Below are positions 25,154-32,909 of a DNA stretch of 37,477 nucleotides, in pieces. The stretch's first letter is position 1, and the number at the start of each line of letters is the position of its first letter. The notes beneath the pieces are model-generated. The model ran no database searches and was not told where the DNA came from. It saw only the letters and a program-made list of their open reading frames with translations. Made by a program: the position numbers and the translations under genes. Origin of the DNA: Planctomycetota bacterium (GTDB taxonomy: Bacteria; Planctomycetota; Planctomycetia; Pirellulales; Lacipirellulaceae); contig JAJRSE010000045.1 of the NCBI GenBank assembly GCA_024278955.1, forward strand, positions 1 to 37,477, written 5' to 3'.

Positions 25154-25684
25154 TTACCGCCCACGTATCCCGTGGTACTCCAGCGGCATCTCGTAGTCTT
25201 TTCGCAACGGGTGGCCGACCCAATCTTCCGGGCAGAGAATCCGGCATAGGTAAGGGTGATCAGTAAAGCGGATGCCCAGCAGGTCGTAAACCTCGCGCTC
25301 ATGCCAGTCGGCGGTGCTCCAGATGCCTGCGACCGAGGGAACCTCGGGCAACTGGCCTTCTTGGTCGCCTTTCCAACGCGGCAAAATCACTTTGAGCACC
25401 AAACTGTGTTTGTGCTGCATGCTGAATAAATGGTAGACCACTTCAATGTGCGGTTCCCAAGTTGCCTTGGCAGCCTTCTTTGCGTCGGTATGCAAATAGT
25501 CGACCGCCGTGACGCTGTTGAGATAGTCGAAGGCCAAGCTCGGCTCGTTACGCAAATGCGTACAAACCTCAAGAACTCCTTCGGGAGCTATCTCAATCCA
25601 AGGGTCGATATTTTCAAGATTGGCGCCCGTAATTTGCTCGCCAAACTTTTGCTTCAACTGATCTACGAGGGTTTGTTCGCTCAT
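25154..25684 (-). CDS. nuoC: NADH-quinone oxidoreductase subunit C
   Basis: A 177-residue 30-kDa-type subunit of the peripheral arm. The diagnostic C-terminal motif is present: [19 protein letters not shown], then [20 protein letters not shown] and [14 protein letters not shown] choose the ATG at 25684 ([15 protein letters not shown]); an upstream frame to a TTG at 25735 adds 17 hydrophobic residues that are not family-like. It is not fused to nuoD. It lies 72 bp downstream of nuoA, where nuoB would be expected, and 35 bp upstream of the HslV-like gene. Confidence 0.95.
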   Translation of the reverse strand: MSEQTLVDQLKQKFGEQITGANLENIDPWIEIAPEGVLEVCTHLRNEPSLAFDYLNSVTAVDYLHTDAKKAAKATWEPHIEVVYHLFSMQHKHSLVLKVILPRWKGDQEGQLPEVPSVAGIWSTADWHEREVYDLLGIRFTDHPYLCRILCPEDWVGHPLRKDYEMPLEYHGIRGR

Positions 25685-25756
25685 GGAGAAAAGGGGGAAA
25701 GAAGTGAGTAGGGTATTGGAAATAGCCGCGATCAAACCGATCGCCGAAGCAAGAGA

Positions 25757-26404
25757 CTAAGCTGAAAGAACTGATCCTGACGAGCGTGCGGGAGTCTCGG
25801 TATTATGAGGCGGAGCACGAGTAACCACCTCGCCCTGTTGGCTGCTGACCGTACGAACCCAGTCGAGATCGCCTCGCCTCCAGACATAGGCAAAGCCTAC
25901 CAGTAGCACCGCAAAGAAAACGCCAATGTCGGCAAACGAAGTCAACGCGATTTTTTGTGCCGTCTGCTGAACCATCTCGCCTGCGGTAATTCCCGCGGCT
26001 TTGGCAGCCTCAAAGGGCAGCTCAGGGTTTGCGATACCCAGCTCTTGAATCCGGTTGAAAGCTGCTGCGGTCAGCTGTTCTGTACCATCGGTCTCGGTAG
26101 CCACGATCGCCATGTTCGGCGAAGTGAGCTCAACCGACTTCCCAAACACGGTCGCCCAAGGAAAGAAAAACGCGATCTCAACATCAAAGATAATAAAGAG
26201 CAAAGCCACGACGTAAAACCGAAGATCAAATTGCACAAAGCTCGACCCAATCACCGGCTCGCCACATTCGTAAACTTCTAGCTTCTCCTCGCTAGGCAGG
26301 TTCGGTCGGGTCAAGCGACCGATCACCAAATTCGCGAACAGAAAAATAGCAGCCACCGCGGCAAACAATGCCAAGTACGCCGCGATTGCAGTGGGAGTTG
26401 CCAT
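25757..26404 (-). CDS. nuoA: NADH-quinone oxidoreductase subunit A with an extended loop and tail
   Basis: A 215-residue membrane subunit, well above the usual length (about 120-150). Signatures: KLEVYECGEPVIGSSFVQFD (the TM1-TM2 loop with the conserved Cys) and RFYVVALLFIIFDVEIAFFF (TM2 with Asp/Glu). The extra length is a hydrophilic segment of about 60 residues between TM2 and TM3 (VELTSPNMAIVATETDGTEQ onward) and a polar C-terminal tail (VSSQQGEVVTRAPPHNTETP). It starts 48 bp after nuoI. nuoB does not follow it, and I found no NuoB-like cysteine motif in this protein. Confidence 0.93.
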   Translation of the reverse strand: MATPTAIAAYLALFAAVAAIFLFANLVIGRLTRPNLPSEEKLEVYECGEPVIGSSFVQFDLRFYVVALLFIIFDVEIAFFFPWATVFGKSVELTSPNMAIVATETDGTEQLTAAAFNRIQELGIANPELPFEAAKAAGITAGEMVQQTAQKIALTSFADIGVFFAVLLVGFAYVWRRGDLDWVRTVSSQQGEVVTRAPPHNTETPARSSGSVLSA

Positions 26405-26452
26405 GGGAAGAAAGGGGTGGGGGTTAGGGGGCTAGAGTCTGAGTCCTAGAGT

Positions 26453-27001
26453 CTATTGGTTTGGTCCGCCGTGTACCGGCTCGGTAATAACTTTCGATTG
26501 AGAAACTACCGTCGGGTTGAGCGTCGAACGTCCCCATGCCACGTCGGTCGGCAATCGCGAAAAGTCGACCACACATCCATCGCGGCTATAGCAGCTCAGG
26601 TCGTGCGTCGCTCCCATGAAAATACAATCCACAGGACAAGGTTCGACACACAAGGCACAGAACATGCACTTGCTGTAGTCGATCGTATAGCCTGTGATCT
26701 TGAATCCCTTGCTGCCTTCGACTTTCTCTTTGCCAATATAAATACAATCGACAGGACAAGCCTTGGCACATTGGTCACACGAAATACACGTTGTCAGATC
26801 GAAACGATGAAAGCCCCGATAACGGGCCGACACGGGCACAGGTAACTCGGGGTACTCAAAGTGCTCGGTAAACGTTTTACGATCCGGTCGGTAAGTCTTA
26901 AGCCCCGTTCTACAGGTAATCCACATTCCGTAGACCACGGTGTACACGGCTTCAACAACATTACCAAGCCAGGGAAAGACTCTTTTGAGCCAGCGGATCA
27001 T
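26453..27001 (-). CDS. nuoI: NADH-quinone oxidoreductase subunit I
   Basis: A 182-residue ferredoxin-like subunit carrying clusters N6a and N6b. Two 4Fe-4S motifs are complete: CISCDQCAKACPVDCI and CMFCALCVEPCPVDCI. The N-terminus (MIRWLKRVFPWLGNVVEAVY) is an amphipathic membrane-contact helix. ATG at 27001 is chosen over a longer frame to 27067 because AGAGAGGA precedes it and the extra residues are not conserved in type. It is placed upstream of nuoA, whereas nuoI usually lies between nuoH and nuoJ; here nuoH and nuoJ are only 2 bp apart, so it has been relocated. Confidence 0.94.
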   Translation of the reverse strand: MIRWLKRVFPWLGNVVEAVYTVVYGMWITCRTGLKTYRPDRKTFTEHFEYPELPVPVSARYRGFHRFDLTTCISCDQCAKACPVDCIYIGKEKVEGSKGFKITGYTIDYSKCMFCALCVEPCPVDCIFMGATHDLSCYSRDGCVVDFSRLPTDVAWGRSTLNPTVVSQSKVITEPVHGGPNQ

Positions 27002-27720
27002 TGGTGAATCGGGTCCTCTCTGGTGACCAAAATTTTGGCCATTTGCGTTTGATTCTTGCGGTCGCAAACTGCGCTTTCATCCGTGATGTAAGCTACCCAG
27101 TGCGACCCTCGAAACCGTGGATTATAGAGGGCTTGCTACGCGCCGCAACCGCCTTTGTCTGTTTCTGTTACGCAAATCAACGCAGGATCGAAACTCTCCG
27201 TTCAAGCAACTCTTAACACCGCTACGAACCAGCTAACCCAACTTTCCCAAAAGGCATTCCTCGCTTCAAATTCTTCTGCCGAAGACGCGCGACCTGAGGA
27301 GGAGTTTACCCAGCCCAAAGATTGCAACCCCTAGCCTGATCGCCTCCCAAGCAGCACTCAAACGGCGAGCCAACTGCCGACTTCTGCCTTGCAGGGATTT
27401 CAGTTGCCAGGACGATTTCAAACCTCTAGGTGCCTAAATTCCACCAAAAAAAGAGGAAAAATCCTCAAATTCCATATTTTGGGGCCTCCTTTTGCGAGGA
27501 AGTTACCCCGCGTCAACTTTTGGCAAGATGGCGGCATGAGAGCAAGCCTTGGAACGAAACGTAACCCTTTTAATAGTAACCGTTTATACGTTTTCATGGC
27601 ATGTCTCATTAGGATGCTGAGAGGCCCGGCTAGACGGACAAATTGGGCGCAACAGACCAATTGTCGCGTTAAAGAGGCCCTTTTCATAAAAAAACACCTC
27701 CTGGCTTGGGGGTCCTTTGC

Positions 27721-27748
27721 TTGACTCTCTCTATGAGCCACGTAGAGT
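27721..27748 (+). promoter_or_regulatory. candidate sigma70-type promoter for csrA
   Basis: TTGACT (27721-27726) and TAGAGT (27743-27748) are spaced by 16 bp. This would give a csrA leader of roughly 140 nt that includes the GGA hairpin. The -10 matches consensus at only four of six positions, so the call is tentative. Confidence 0.35.
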
Positions 27749-27842
27749 GGACTGAGAGGAGCTTACTAGGGCTCCCCTTTCCTGATCCTATCTATTGGCT
27801 CCAAAACGGCTTAGATCGGTTCAGGCAGGCAAACAGTTGGGA

Positions 27843-27874
27843 GGCCGGCACCGGATGAAGGAGGGTGGCCGGCC
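27843..27874 (+). promoter_or_regulatory. GGA-loop hairpin in the csrA leader, candidate CsrA autoregulatory site
   Basis: GGCCGGCACC (27843-27852) pairs with GGTGGCCGGCC (27864-27874), ten base pairs with one bulged G. The 11-nt loop GGATGAAGGAG holds two GGA motifs. A third GGA (27887-27889) is the ribosome binding site of csrA, 9 bp before the ATG. CsrA family proteins bind GGA in hairpin loops and block ribosome binding sites, so this looks like a feedback site. Confidence 0.6.
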
Positions 27875-27897
27875 ACTGAGTACGAAGGAATCGAGTC

Positions 27898-28119
27898 ATG
27901 CTGGTCCTATCAAGGAAAAAGAACGAAAGTATTATCATCAACGATGATATTACGATTGTCGTTGTAGAAATTCGTGGCGATAAGGTGCGTCTTGGCATCG
28001 AGGCCCCCAAAGAGGTGCCTGTCCATCGCAACGAAGTCTACGAGGCAATTCGCCGCAATCAGCAGCAGGTCGCAAACGAGCAACCTTGCGAGCCTGATGC
28101 GAGTAGCGCCGCCGAATAG
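27898..28119 (+). CDS. csrA: carbon storage regulator CsrA
   Basis: A 73-residue RNA-binding regulator. The CsrA core MLVLSRKKNESIIINDDITI is followed by VVVEIRGDKVRLGIEAPKEV and PVHRNEVYEAI, including the RNA-contact residues L4, R6 and the GIxAPxxVxVHRxE motif with R44. The C-terminal tail of about 20 residues (NEQPCEPDASSAAE) is acidic and disordered. AAGGA lies 9 bp upstream of the ATG and is also a possible CsrA site. No flagellar genes or fliW are in the window, so its main targets are not visible here. A weak hairpin (28156-28178) follows with no strong T run. Confidence 0.96.
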   Translation: MLVLSRKKNESIIINDDITIVVVEIRGDKVRLGIEAPKEVPVHRNEVYEAIRRNQQQVANEQPCEPDASSAAE

Positions 28120-28344
28120 GTTCGCTCTCTCAGCAAATCTCTTATTCGTTGGTCTCGCCGAAAATCGGTTCTTCGGCGTTCCCCCAATGACGACTTCTGA
28201 GTCAACAGCCCAATGGCCCTCTTATTGCCTCCCTCCCCTAAGCTTATTTAAGAGACCATCTTGACGATCGAGGCAAGTTGTCGTAATCCTATACGATTAC
28301 ATTACCGTTCGTCGGGCCGGCATATCGCTCGCTCGTCGTATCGG

Positions 28345-28417
28345 GGCCCCTTCGTCTAGCGGTCTAGGACTCCGGCCTTTCACGCCGGCAACACGGGTTC
28401 AAGTCCCGTAGGGGTCA
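28345..28417 (+). tRNA. tRNA-Glu (UUC)
   Basis: A 73-nt cloverleaf. The acceptor stem GGCCCCT pairs with AGGGGTC (one G-U) and discriminator A73. The anticodon stem CCGGC/GCCGG frames loop CTTTCAC with anticodon TTC. The T arm is ACGGG-TTCAAGT-CCCGT. CCA is not encoded. A T run follows directly. Confidence 0.95.
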
Positions 28418-28458
28418 TTTTTTTATGATGTCGATGCCACATGGCGGTAATGCCTAGG

Positions 28459-28484
28459 CATTCGTCATTCTTAATTCGTCATTC
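28459..28484 (+). repeat. dispersed ATTCGTCATTC-type repeat, copy 3
   Basis: It reads CATTCGTCATTCTTAATTC followed by GTCATTC, matching the copies near 7410-7508. It lies 9 bp upstream of the ferrochelatase start codon, between tRNA-Glu and hemH. Confidence 0.7.
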
Positions 28485-28493
28485 CCTCGCATC

Positions 28494-29543
28494 ATGGCCA
28501 ACGACTACATGGCCAACGACTATGTCACTAGTGCATATGACGCCCTGCTCCTAGTCTCTTTTGGCGGTCCGGAAGGTCCCGACGAGGTTCTTCCATTTCT
28601 CAAAAACGTGCTCCGCGGAAAAAATGTTCCGCGCGAGCGAATGCTTGAAGTTGCCAACCATTATAAGCAATTCGACGGCATCAGCCCGATCAACGAACAA
28701 AACCGCCAGCTCATCGCTTCGCTCGAAGCCGATTTCGCTGCCCATGACCTCGCCCTGCCGATTTATTGGGGCAACCGAAACTGGCACCCGCTGCTTGCCG
28801 ACACACTAAAGCAGATGGCCGACGACGGCGTCCGGCGAACACTCGCCTTTTTCACCAGCGCCTTCAGTTCCTATTCCGGCTGCCGGCAATACCACGAAGA
28901 CCTCGCCCTCGCACGAGCAACCGTTGGCCCTGCTGCCCCAGTAGTCGACAAGCTGCGAATGTTTTTCAACCATCCTGGCTTCATCCACCCGCTCGTCGAT
29001 GCGGTCTCCGAGTGCCTCGACCAAATTCCCGACGACCTGCGGCAATCGACCCCGATTCTCTTCACCGCCCATAGCATTCCACTAGCCATGGCAGACAACT
29101 GCCAGTACGTCTCCCAGCTTCAAGAAGCTTGCCGCCTAGTCGCGTCCGGCGCCGGACACGATCGCTGGGAACTCGTCTATCAAAGCCGCAGCGGCCCGCC
29201 CCAACAGCCTTGGCTTGAACCCGACATTTGCGACCGCATCGCCGAACTACACAGCAAGCAACCGCTGCATCATCTCGTAGTACTTCCGATCGGCTTCGTT
29301 TCCGACCATCTCGAAGTGCTGTTCGACCTCGACACCGAGGCCCACGAGCTTTGCAACCGTCTCAACATTCGCATGCACCGCGCCTCAACCCCGGGCACGC
29401 ACCCACGGTTCGTGCAAATGATTCGCGAGCTGGTAATCGAAAGAACAAGCGACAACCCCAACCGCCCTGCCCTAGGCAACATGCCCCCCAGCCACGACAC
29501 CTGCGCACCCGACTGTTGTTCTTACAATCTTAGAAGGCTTTGA
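28494..29543 (+). CDS. hemH: ferrochelatase
   Basis: A 349-residue ferrochelatase, which inserts iron into a porphyrin late in heme synthesis. Family motifs: ALLLVSFGGPEGPDEVLPFL at the N-terminus, HYKQFDGISPINEQNRQLI, YWGNRNWHPLL, FFTSAFSSYSGCRQY, the catalytic-His segment FTAHSIPLAM and VVLPIGFVSDHLEVLFDLDT with the catalytic Glu. The start region carries a direct duplication (MANDYMANDY), so initiation could be at 28494 or at the in-frame ATG 28506. The C-terminus ends DTCAPDCCSYNLRRL, a cluster of three cysteines that recalls iron-sulfur-binding ferrochelatases but is not enough to prove it. The aldo/keto reductase gene follows 24 bp later. Confidence 0.93.
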   Translation: MANDYMANDYVTSAYDALLLVSFGGPEGPDEVLPFLKNVLRGKNVPRERMLEVANHYKQFDGISPINEQNRQLIASLEADFAAHDLALPIYWGNRNWHPLLADTLKQMADDGVRRTLAFFTSAFSSYSGCRQYHEDLALARATVGPAAPVVDKLRMFFNHPGFIHPLVDAVSECLDQIPDDLRQSTPILFTAHSIPLAMADNCQYVSQLQEACRLVASGAGHDRWELVYQSRSGPPQQPWLEPDICDRIAELHSKQPLHHLVVLPIGFVSDHLEVLFDLDTEAHELCNRLNIRMHRASTPGTHPRFVQMIRELVIERTSDNPNRPALGNMPPSHDTCAPDCCSYNLRRL

Positions 29544-29567
29544 TCCTGACAGCGAGAAGCTTCCACA

Positions 29568-30542
29568 ATGCCAAGCACTTTACGCCAACTCGGCAACAGC
29601 GACCTTCGCGTTTCGCCCGTCTCGCTCGGCACTTGGCCCATGGCGGGCGTCACCTCGCTTGAGGTCAACGATCGCGATAGCCTCGACACGCTTCGCGCCT
29701 GCGCCGAACTTGGCGTCAACTTTATCGACACGGCCTATTGCTATGGCCCGAACGGCGAAAGCGAAAACCTGGTCCGCCGCGCCTTGGCCGACTGCCGCGA
29801 CCAGCTGCTGCTCGCCACCAAGTGTGGCATTCACTACAACACCGAAGGCATCCAAACCGGCGACGCGCGACCCAAAACCATATTCAGCGAATGCGAAGAA
29901 AGCCTAAAACGACTTGGCACCGATCGAATCGATCTCTACTACCTTCACTCGCCCGACCCCAATGTGCCTGTGGCCGAATCGGCGGGGGCGATTCGCGATC
30001 TCATTGCCGCTGGCAAAGTTCGTTACGCTGGCGCCTCGAATTGCAGCCTCGAACAAATCCAAGAGTTCCACGCGGTCTGCCCTCTTATCGCAGTCCAGTT
30101 GCCTTACAATATGTTGCAGCGCGACATCGAGAAAAAAACGGTGCCCTGGTGCCGTGAGAATAACGTCTCGGTGATTGTCTACTGGGCCCTGATGAAAGGC
30201 TTACTTGCCGGTCGTCTCGACAGCAGCCGCGAGCTGCCCGAAAACGATTCCCGCCGACGTTACCCCATGTACCAAGGCGAAGAGTGGAAAAAAAACCAAG
30301 TCTTCCTCGAACAGCTTCGAGCCATCGCCGACGACTGCAACAAAACGGTCGCCCAGGTGGTCATCAACTGGACAATCCACCAGCCCGGCATCACGGTCGC
30401 CCTCTGCGGTGCCAAACGCCGCTGGCAGCTCGAAGAAACCGCGGCAGCGATGACCTGGCAACTCACCCCATCGCAAACCAAAAACGTAGATGCCGCAATC
30501 GCTTCCCGCGGAAAAGCCCTCGCCAAGCGAATCTTCAGCTAA
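29568..30542 (+). CDS. aldo/keto reductase
   Basis: A 324-residue NADPH-dependent TIM-barrel oxidoreductase. The catalytic tetrad is visible: FIDTAYCYG (Asp and Tyr), LLATKCG (Lys) and YYLHSPDP (His). It begins LRQLGNSDLRVSPVSLGTWP, typical of the group with L-glyceraldehyde-3-phosphate reductase and related enzymes, and ends with QVVINWTIHQPGITVALCGA, the cofactor-binding region. GAGAAG lies about 12 bp before the ATG. It follows hemH by 24 bp and is probably co-transcribed, though a link with heme synthesis is not evident. Substrate unknown. Confidence 0.92.
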   Translation: MPSTLRQLGNSDLRVSPVSLGTWPMAGVTSLEVNDRDSLDTLRACAELGVNFIDTAYCYGPNGESENLVRRALADCRDQLLLATKCGIHYNTEGIQTGDARPKTIFSECEESLKRLGTDRIDLYYLHSPDPNVPVAESAGAIRDLIAAGKVRYAGASNCSLEQIQEFHAVCPLIAVQLPYNMLQRDIEKKTVPWCRENNVSVIVYWALMKGLLAGRLDSSRELPENDSRRRYPMYQGEEWKKNQVFLEQLRAIADDCNKTVAQVVINWTIHQPGITVALCGAKRRWQLEETAAAMTWQLTPSQTKNVDAAIASRGKALAKRIFS

Positions 30543-30657
30543 AGCAAATAGGTTCAAAACCTAACGAGGAAACTACGGATTGCTGACACCCTACCAGAGC
30601 GATATACTCTACCTCACTTCCTACAGCACCTCCGCGCGAATTCAATTGGATAACACA

Positions 30658-31536
30658 ATGAGACACACCTTTAGAAGCAGGATCTTGGTACTCGCGGCAC
30701 TCCTCTTTGGTGGAATGTCTACTACATCTTGGTCGGACGACCAGAAACCTCAATCTGCCATCAGCCCTGAGAACGGTGTGATTGAAATCTTCAACGGCAA
30801 AGAGCTTCTCGACTGTTACACTTGGCTTAAATCGACCAAGCTAGAAGACCCCAAACATGTCTTCTCTGTTTCTGACGGTTTGCTAATCATCTCAGGCGAT
30901 GGCCTAGGTGCCGTCATCACCAACAAAGAGTATCGCGACTACCACACAATCCTTGAATTCAGGTGGGGCGAACGCACATGGGGAAATCGTGTCAAAAAAA
31001 CGCGAGACTCTGGATTGCTTGTCCATAGCGTCGGACCCAATGGTGCCTACAATGGGATATGGATGACTTCGATCGAAGCACAAATCATCGAAGGCGGTAT
31101 GGGTGATTTCATCCTTGTTGCGGGCAACGACGCCACAGGCAAAGCCATTCCGCTCTCGATCACTTGTGAAACCGCGCACGACCCCAATGGACAAGTCCTC
31201 TGGAGGAAAGGCAACCCACGCGAAACCTTCGATATGTCCAACCGAAAACGTATCAACTGGTACGGACGTGACCCCGCATGGAAAGATGAAATCGATTTCC
31301 GCGGCAAGATCGACCCCGACAGCCCCGTAGGCGAGTGGAATCGCATGGACGTCATCTGCGATGGCGGCCATATTCAAGTCTATATGAACGGCGTGATGGT
31401 CAACGAAGCCTTCGATTCCTACCCCACGGCAGGCCGCCTGCAACTGCAAACCGAATTTGCCGAAATTCACGTCCGCAAATGGGAACTCTGGCCTATCAAC
31501 AAAGGTCCTCAGCCGGCGGTGCCTTTCACCCCATAA
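30658..31536 (+). CDS. secreted DUF1080 (3-keto-disaccharide hydrolase-like) protein
   Basis: A 292-residue exported protein. ATG 30658 is chosen because it gives a good signal peptide (MRHTFRSRILVLAALLFGG, cleavage likely after STTSWS); the frame is open to 30580 but that adds 26 residues ahead of it. The mature part opens with GVIEIFNGKELLDCYTWL and has the DUF1080/LamG-like beta-sandwich pattern: ILEFRWGERTWG, DSGLLVHSVGPNG, EAQIIEGGMGDF, EWNRMDVICDGGHIQVYMNG and GRLQLQTEFAEIHVRKWEL. Family members are abundant in Planctomycetes and some hydrolyse 3-keto-glycosides; substrate here is unknown. It converges with the methyltransferase gene, 10 bp apart. Confidence 0.9.
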   Translation: MRHTFRSRILVLAALLFGGMSTTSWSDDQKPQSAISPENGVIEIFNGKELLDCYTWLKSTKLEDPKHVFSVSDGLLIISGDGLGAVITNKEYRDYHTILEFRWGERTWGNRVKKTRDSGLLVHSVGPNGAYNGIWMTSIEAQIIEGGMGDFILVAGNDATGKAIPLSITCETAHDPNGQVLWRKGNPRETFDMSNRKRINWYGRDPAWKDEIDFRGKIDPDSPVGEWNRMDVICDGGHIQVYMNGVMVNEAFDSYPTAGRLQLQTEFAEIHVRKWELWPINKGPQPAVPFTP

Positions 31537-31546
31537 AGCAGTAGCC

Positions 31547-32521
31547 CTAAGCCACTTTCCGTACCGCATCATTCGCAAATCGTACTTCAACCGAAAGCGA
31601 CTCGGCCAACGACTCAAGCGTTCCGCCTGCGGTGTAATTAAACTCGACGCGAACTCTCTCGCCCGCGGCAACTACGACCGGTTCCTTCATCGGCAGCACT
31701 AGCAGCTGATTCGCCCAGGGAATGCCACGCTGCTGCTCTGTCAAAATTGCAATGAGATTCTGCGTCGCAAACCTTAACGCAGTGAACGTCCCTGGATGAG
31801 TCACCTCAAGATCCAGCACACCGCCAAACGAGGTCGGGTAGGTTTCGTCGTAAAAAACATTGGCATACGTTGCCATCTCCCCTAGCTCGACCGTCCGGTT
31901 GTCGATCGCGGCAGGATCTTGAAACAACGGCAGCGGAGCGTGGTAGCCAGAAAAATCATACGAAAACTGCACCGGTTGCACGAGCATCGTCGTTGCTTCA
32001 GGAAGAAATTTTGGCAACTTCGCGTCGTTACCAAAGGCTTCAAGATAGTGTTTCTTAAAAGCTTGAATCACCTCCAACTGCTTCTCTCGCAAGAGCCCGA
32101 CATGCAGCATCTCGCAAATCACGAGGTCAACCGGCTCAGCTGGAATATAGTCTCGGGCATCACGCTGCACGACCGTCACCCGATCGCCATGACGATTCTT
32201 CGCTAGCAGCTCGCGCGATCGAGCGACTAACGCTGGATTCCGTTCGACACAAGTTACTTTCGCACCTTGCTGTGCAGCCAGCCAAGACAAGATACCTGTC
32301 CCGCCACCCAGCTCGACCACATGCATCCCAGGCTCGACAACCGCCCCAATTGCCTCAGAAAACGCTCCCACACGATGGCGGTCTTGCAGCATATTAAAAT
32401 GATAATGCAACGGAATATACTGCCCGAGTAACTGTTCCTCAGTCCGTGGCTCTTCCGCCGGGCAATTCGCCTTGGGCTGCTCAAACGTGTCCTCTTCTTC
32501 AACGTAGAGGCGTAAATGCAT
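31547..32521 (-). CDS. PRMT-like SAM-dependent methyltransferase
   Basis: A 324-residue class I methyltransferase with the architecture of protein arginine methyltransferases. A pre-core segment (QYIPLHYHFNMLQDRHRVGA) is followed by motif I VVELGGGTGILSWLAAQQGA, the acidic post-I CVERNPA, and CEMLHVGLLREKQ, which resembles the double-E loop of PRMTs. A beta-barrel-like C-terminal half follows (about 185-324). A strict SExMGxxLxxE is not present, so the acceptor may be something other than arginine. No obvious partner gene is near; it converges with the DUF1080 gene and lies 388 bp from the release-factor-like gene. Confidence 0.8.
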   Translation of the reverse strand: MHLRLYVEEEDTFEQPKANCPAEEPRTEEQLLGQYIPLHYHFNMLQDRHRVGAFSEAIGAVVEPGMHVVELGGGTGILSWLAAQQGAKVTCVERNPALVARSRELLAKNRHGDRVTVVQRDARDYIPAEPVDLVICEMLHVGLLREKQLEVIQAFKKHYLEAFGNDAKLPKFLPEATTMLVQPVQFSYDFSGYHAPLPLFQDPAAIDNRTVELGEMATYANVFYDETYPTSFGGVLDLEVTHPGTFTALRFATQNLIAILTEQQRGIPWANQLLVLPMKEPVVVAAGERVRVEFNYTAGGTLESLAESLSVEVRFANDAVRKVA

Positions 32522-32909
32522 TCGCGGTAAGCTCCTGTGCTAGCAAAGCGAGGCTTGGTTCTTTCGCCTCATGTACAAAACCATTTCGCACACCCGGCAT
32601 CGGAAATCCGCAGGATGCTACCGAATCGCCTCGCCTTGAGATAGGCCAGAAAAGAGCATGAAGCACGTTGCAACCACAGTTTGAGGCACCATTGCCAGCG
32701 ACGCCTTCCCTGCAATAATCGACTCCTAGAGCGACCTCGCCTTTTTCTTCTTTTCCTTGGCGTTCTTGGCAAACTTGGCGGTTCAAAAAATCGACTTTGC
32801 AATCGTCCTGTCTTGCACCTGGAAGATATCGCAAATGCTCGCCAAACTGGGTACTATAGAAAAGTGACTGCCCTAGAGTTTTGGTTGCCTGTGCCGGCTA
32901 GGCCGCGGT
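32522..32909. other. intergenic region with no recognised gene
   Basis: 388 bp between divergent genes. Both strands carry open frames, but all look like out-of-phase shadows with low-complexity or basic translations. No tRNA, repeat or strong hairpin was seen. Promoters for both neighbours should lie here. Confidence 0.5.

Larger units (their letters stand above)
27002..27897. other. long intergenic region between nuoI and csrA
   Basis: About 900 bp between divergent genes. I see no credible protein; two overlapping open frames near 27389-27741 are low-complexity shadows of each other. It holds a perfect 12-bp palindrome CCAAAATTTTGG (27027-27038) close upstream of nuoI, a short GAGGA-aaaa-TCCTC hairpin (about 27456-27469), and the csrA leader elements listed separately. 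AT-rich patches occur around 27440-27600. Confidence 0.5.

Noticed and set aside
25757..26404. A hidden nuoB fused to nuoA
   Set aside because: The extra segments lack the cysteine pattern of NuoB and are a polar loop and tail.
27027..27038. CCAAAATTTTGG palindrome as an operator of nuoI
   Set aside because: It is only 12 bp, symmetric A/T-rich sequence is common by chance, and no second copy was seen; mentioned in the intergenic entry only.
27389..27741. Two overlapping open frames of about 110 residues on opposite strands
   Set aside because: They overlap each other, match no family I recognise, have atypical basic composition and no good ribosome binding site; treated as intergenic.
28261..28295. 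Promoter for tRNA-Glu (TTGACG with TATACG)
   Set aside because: The spacing is 23 bp, too long; no better -10 lies at 17 bp.
30580..30657. N-terminal extension of the DUF1080 protein
   Set aside because: It would bury a clear signal peptide; the start at 30658 is preferred.
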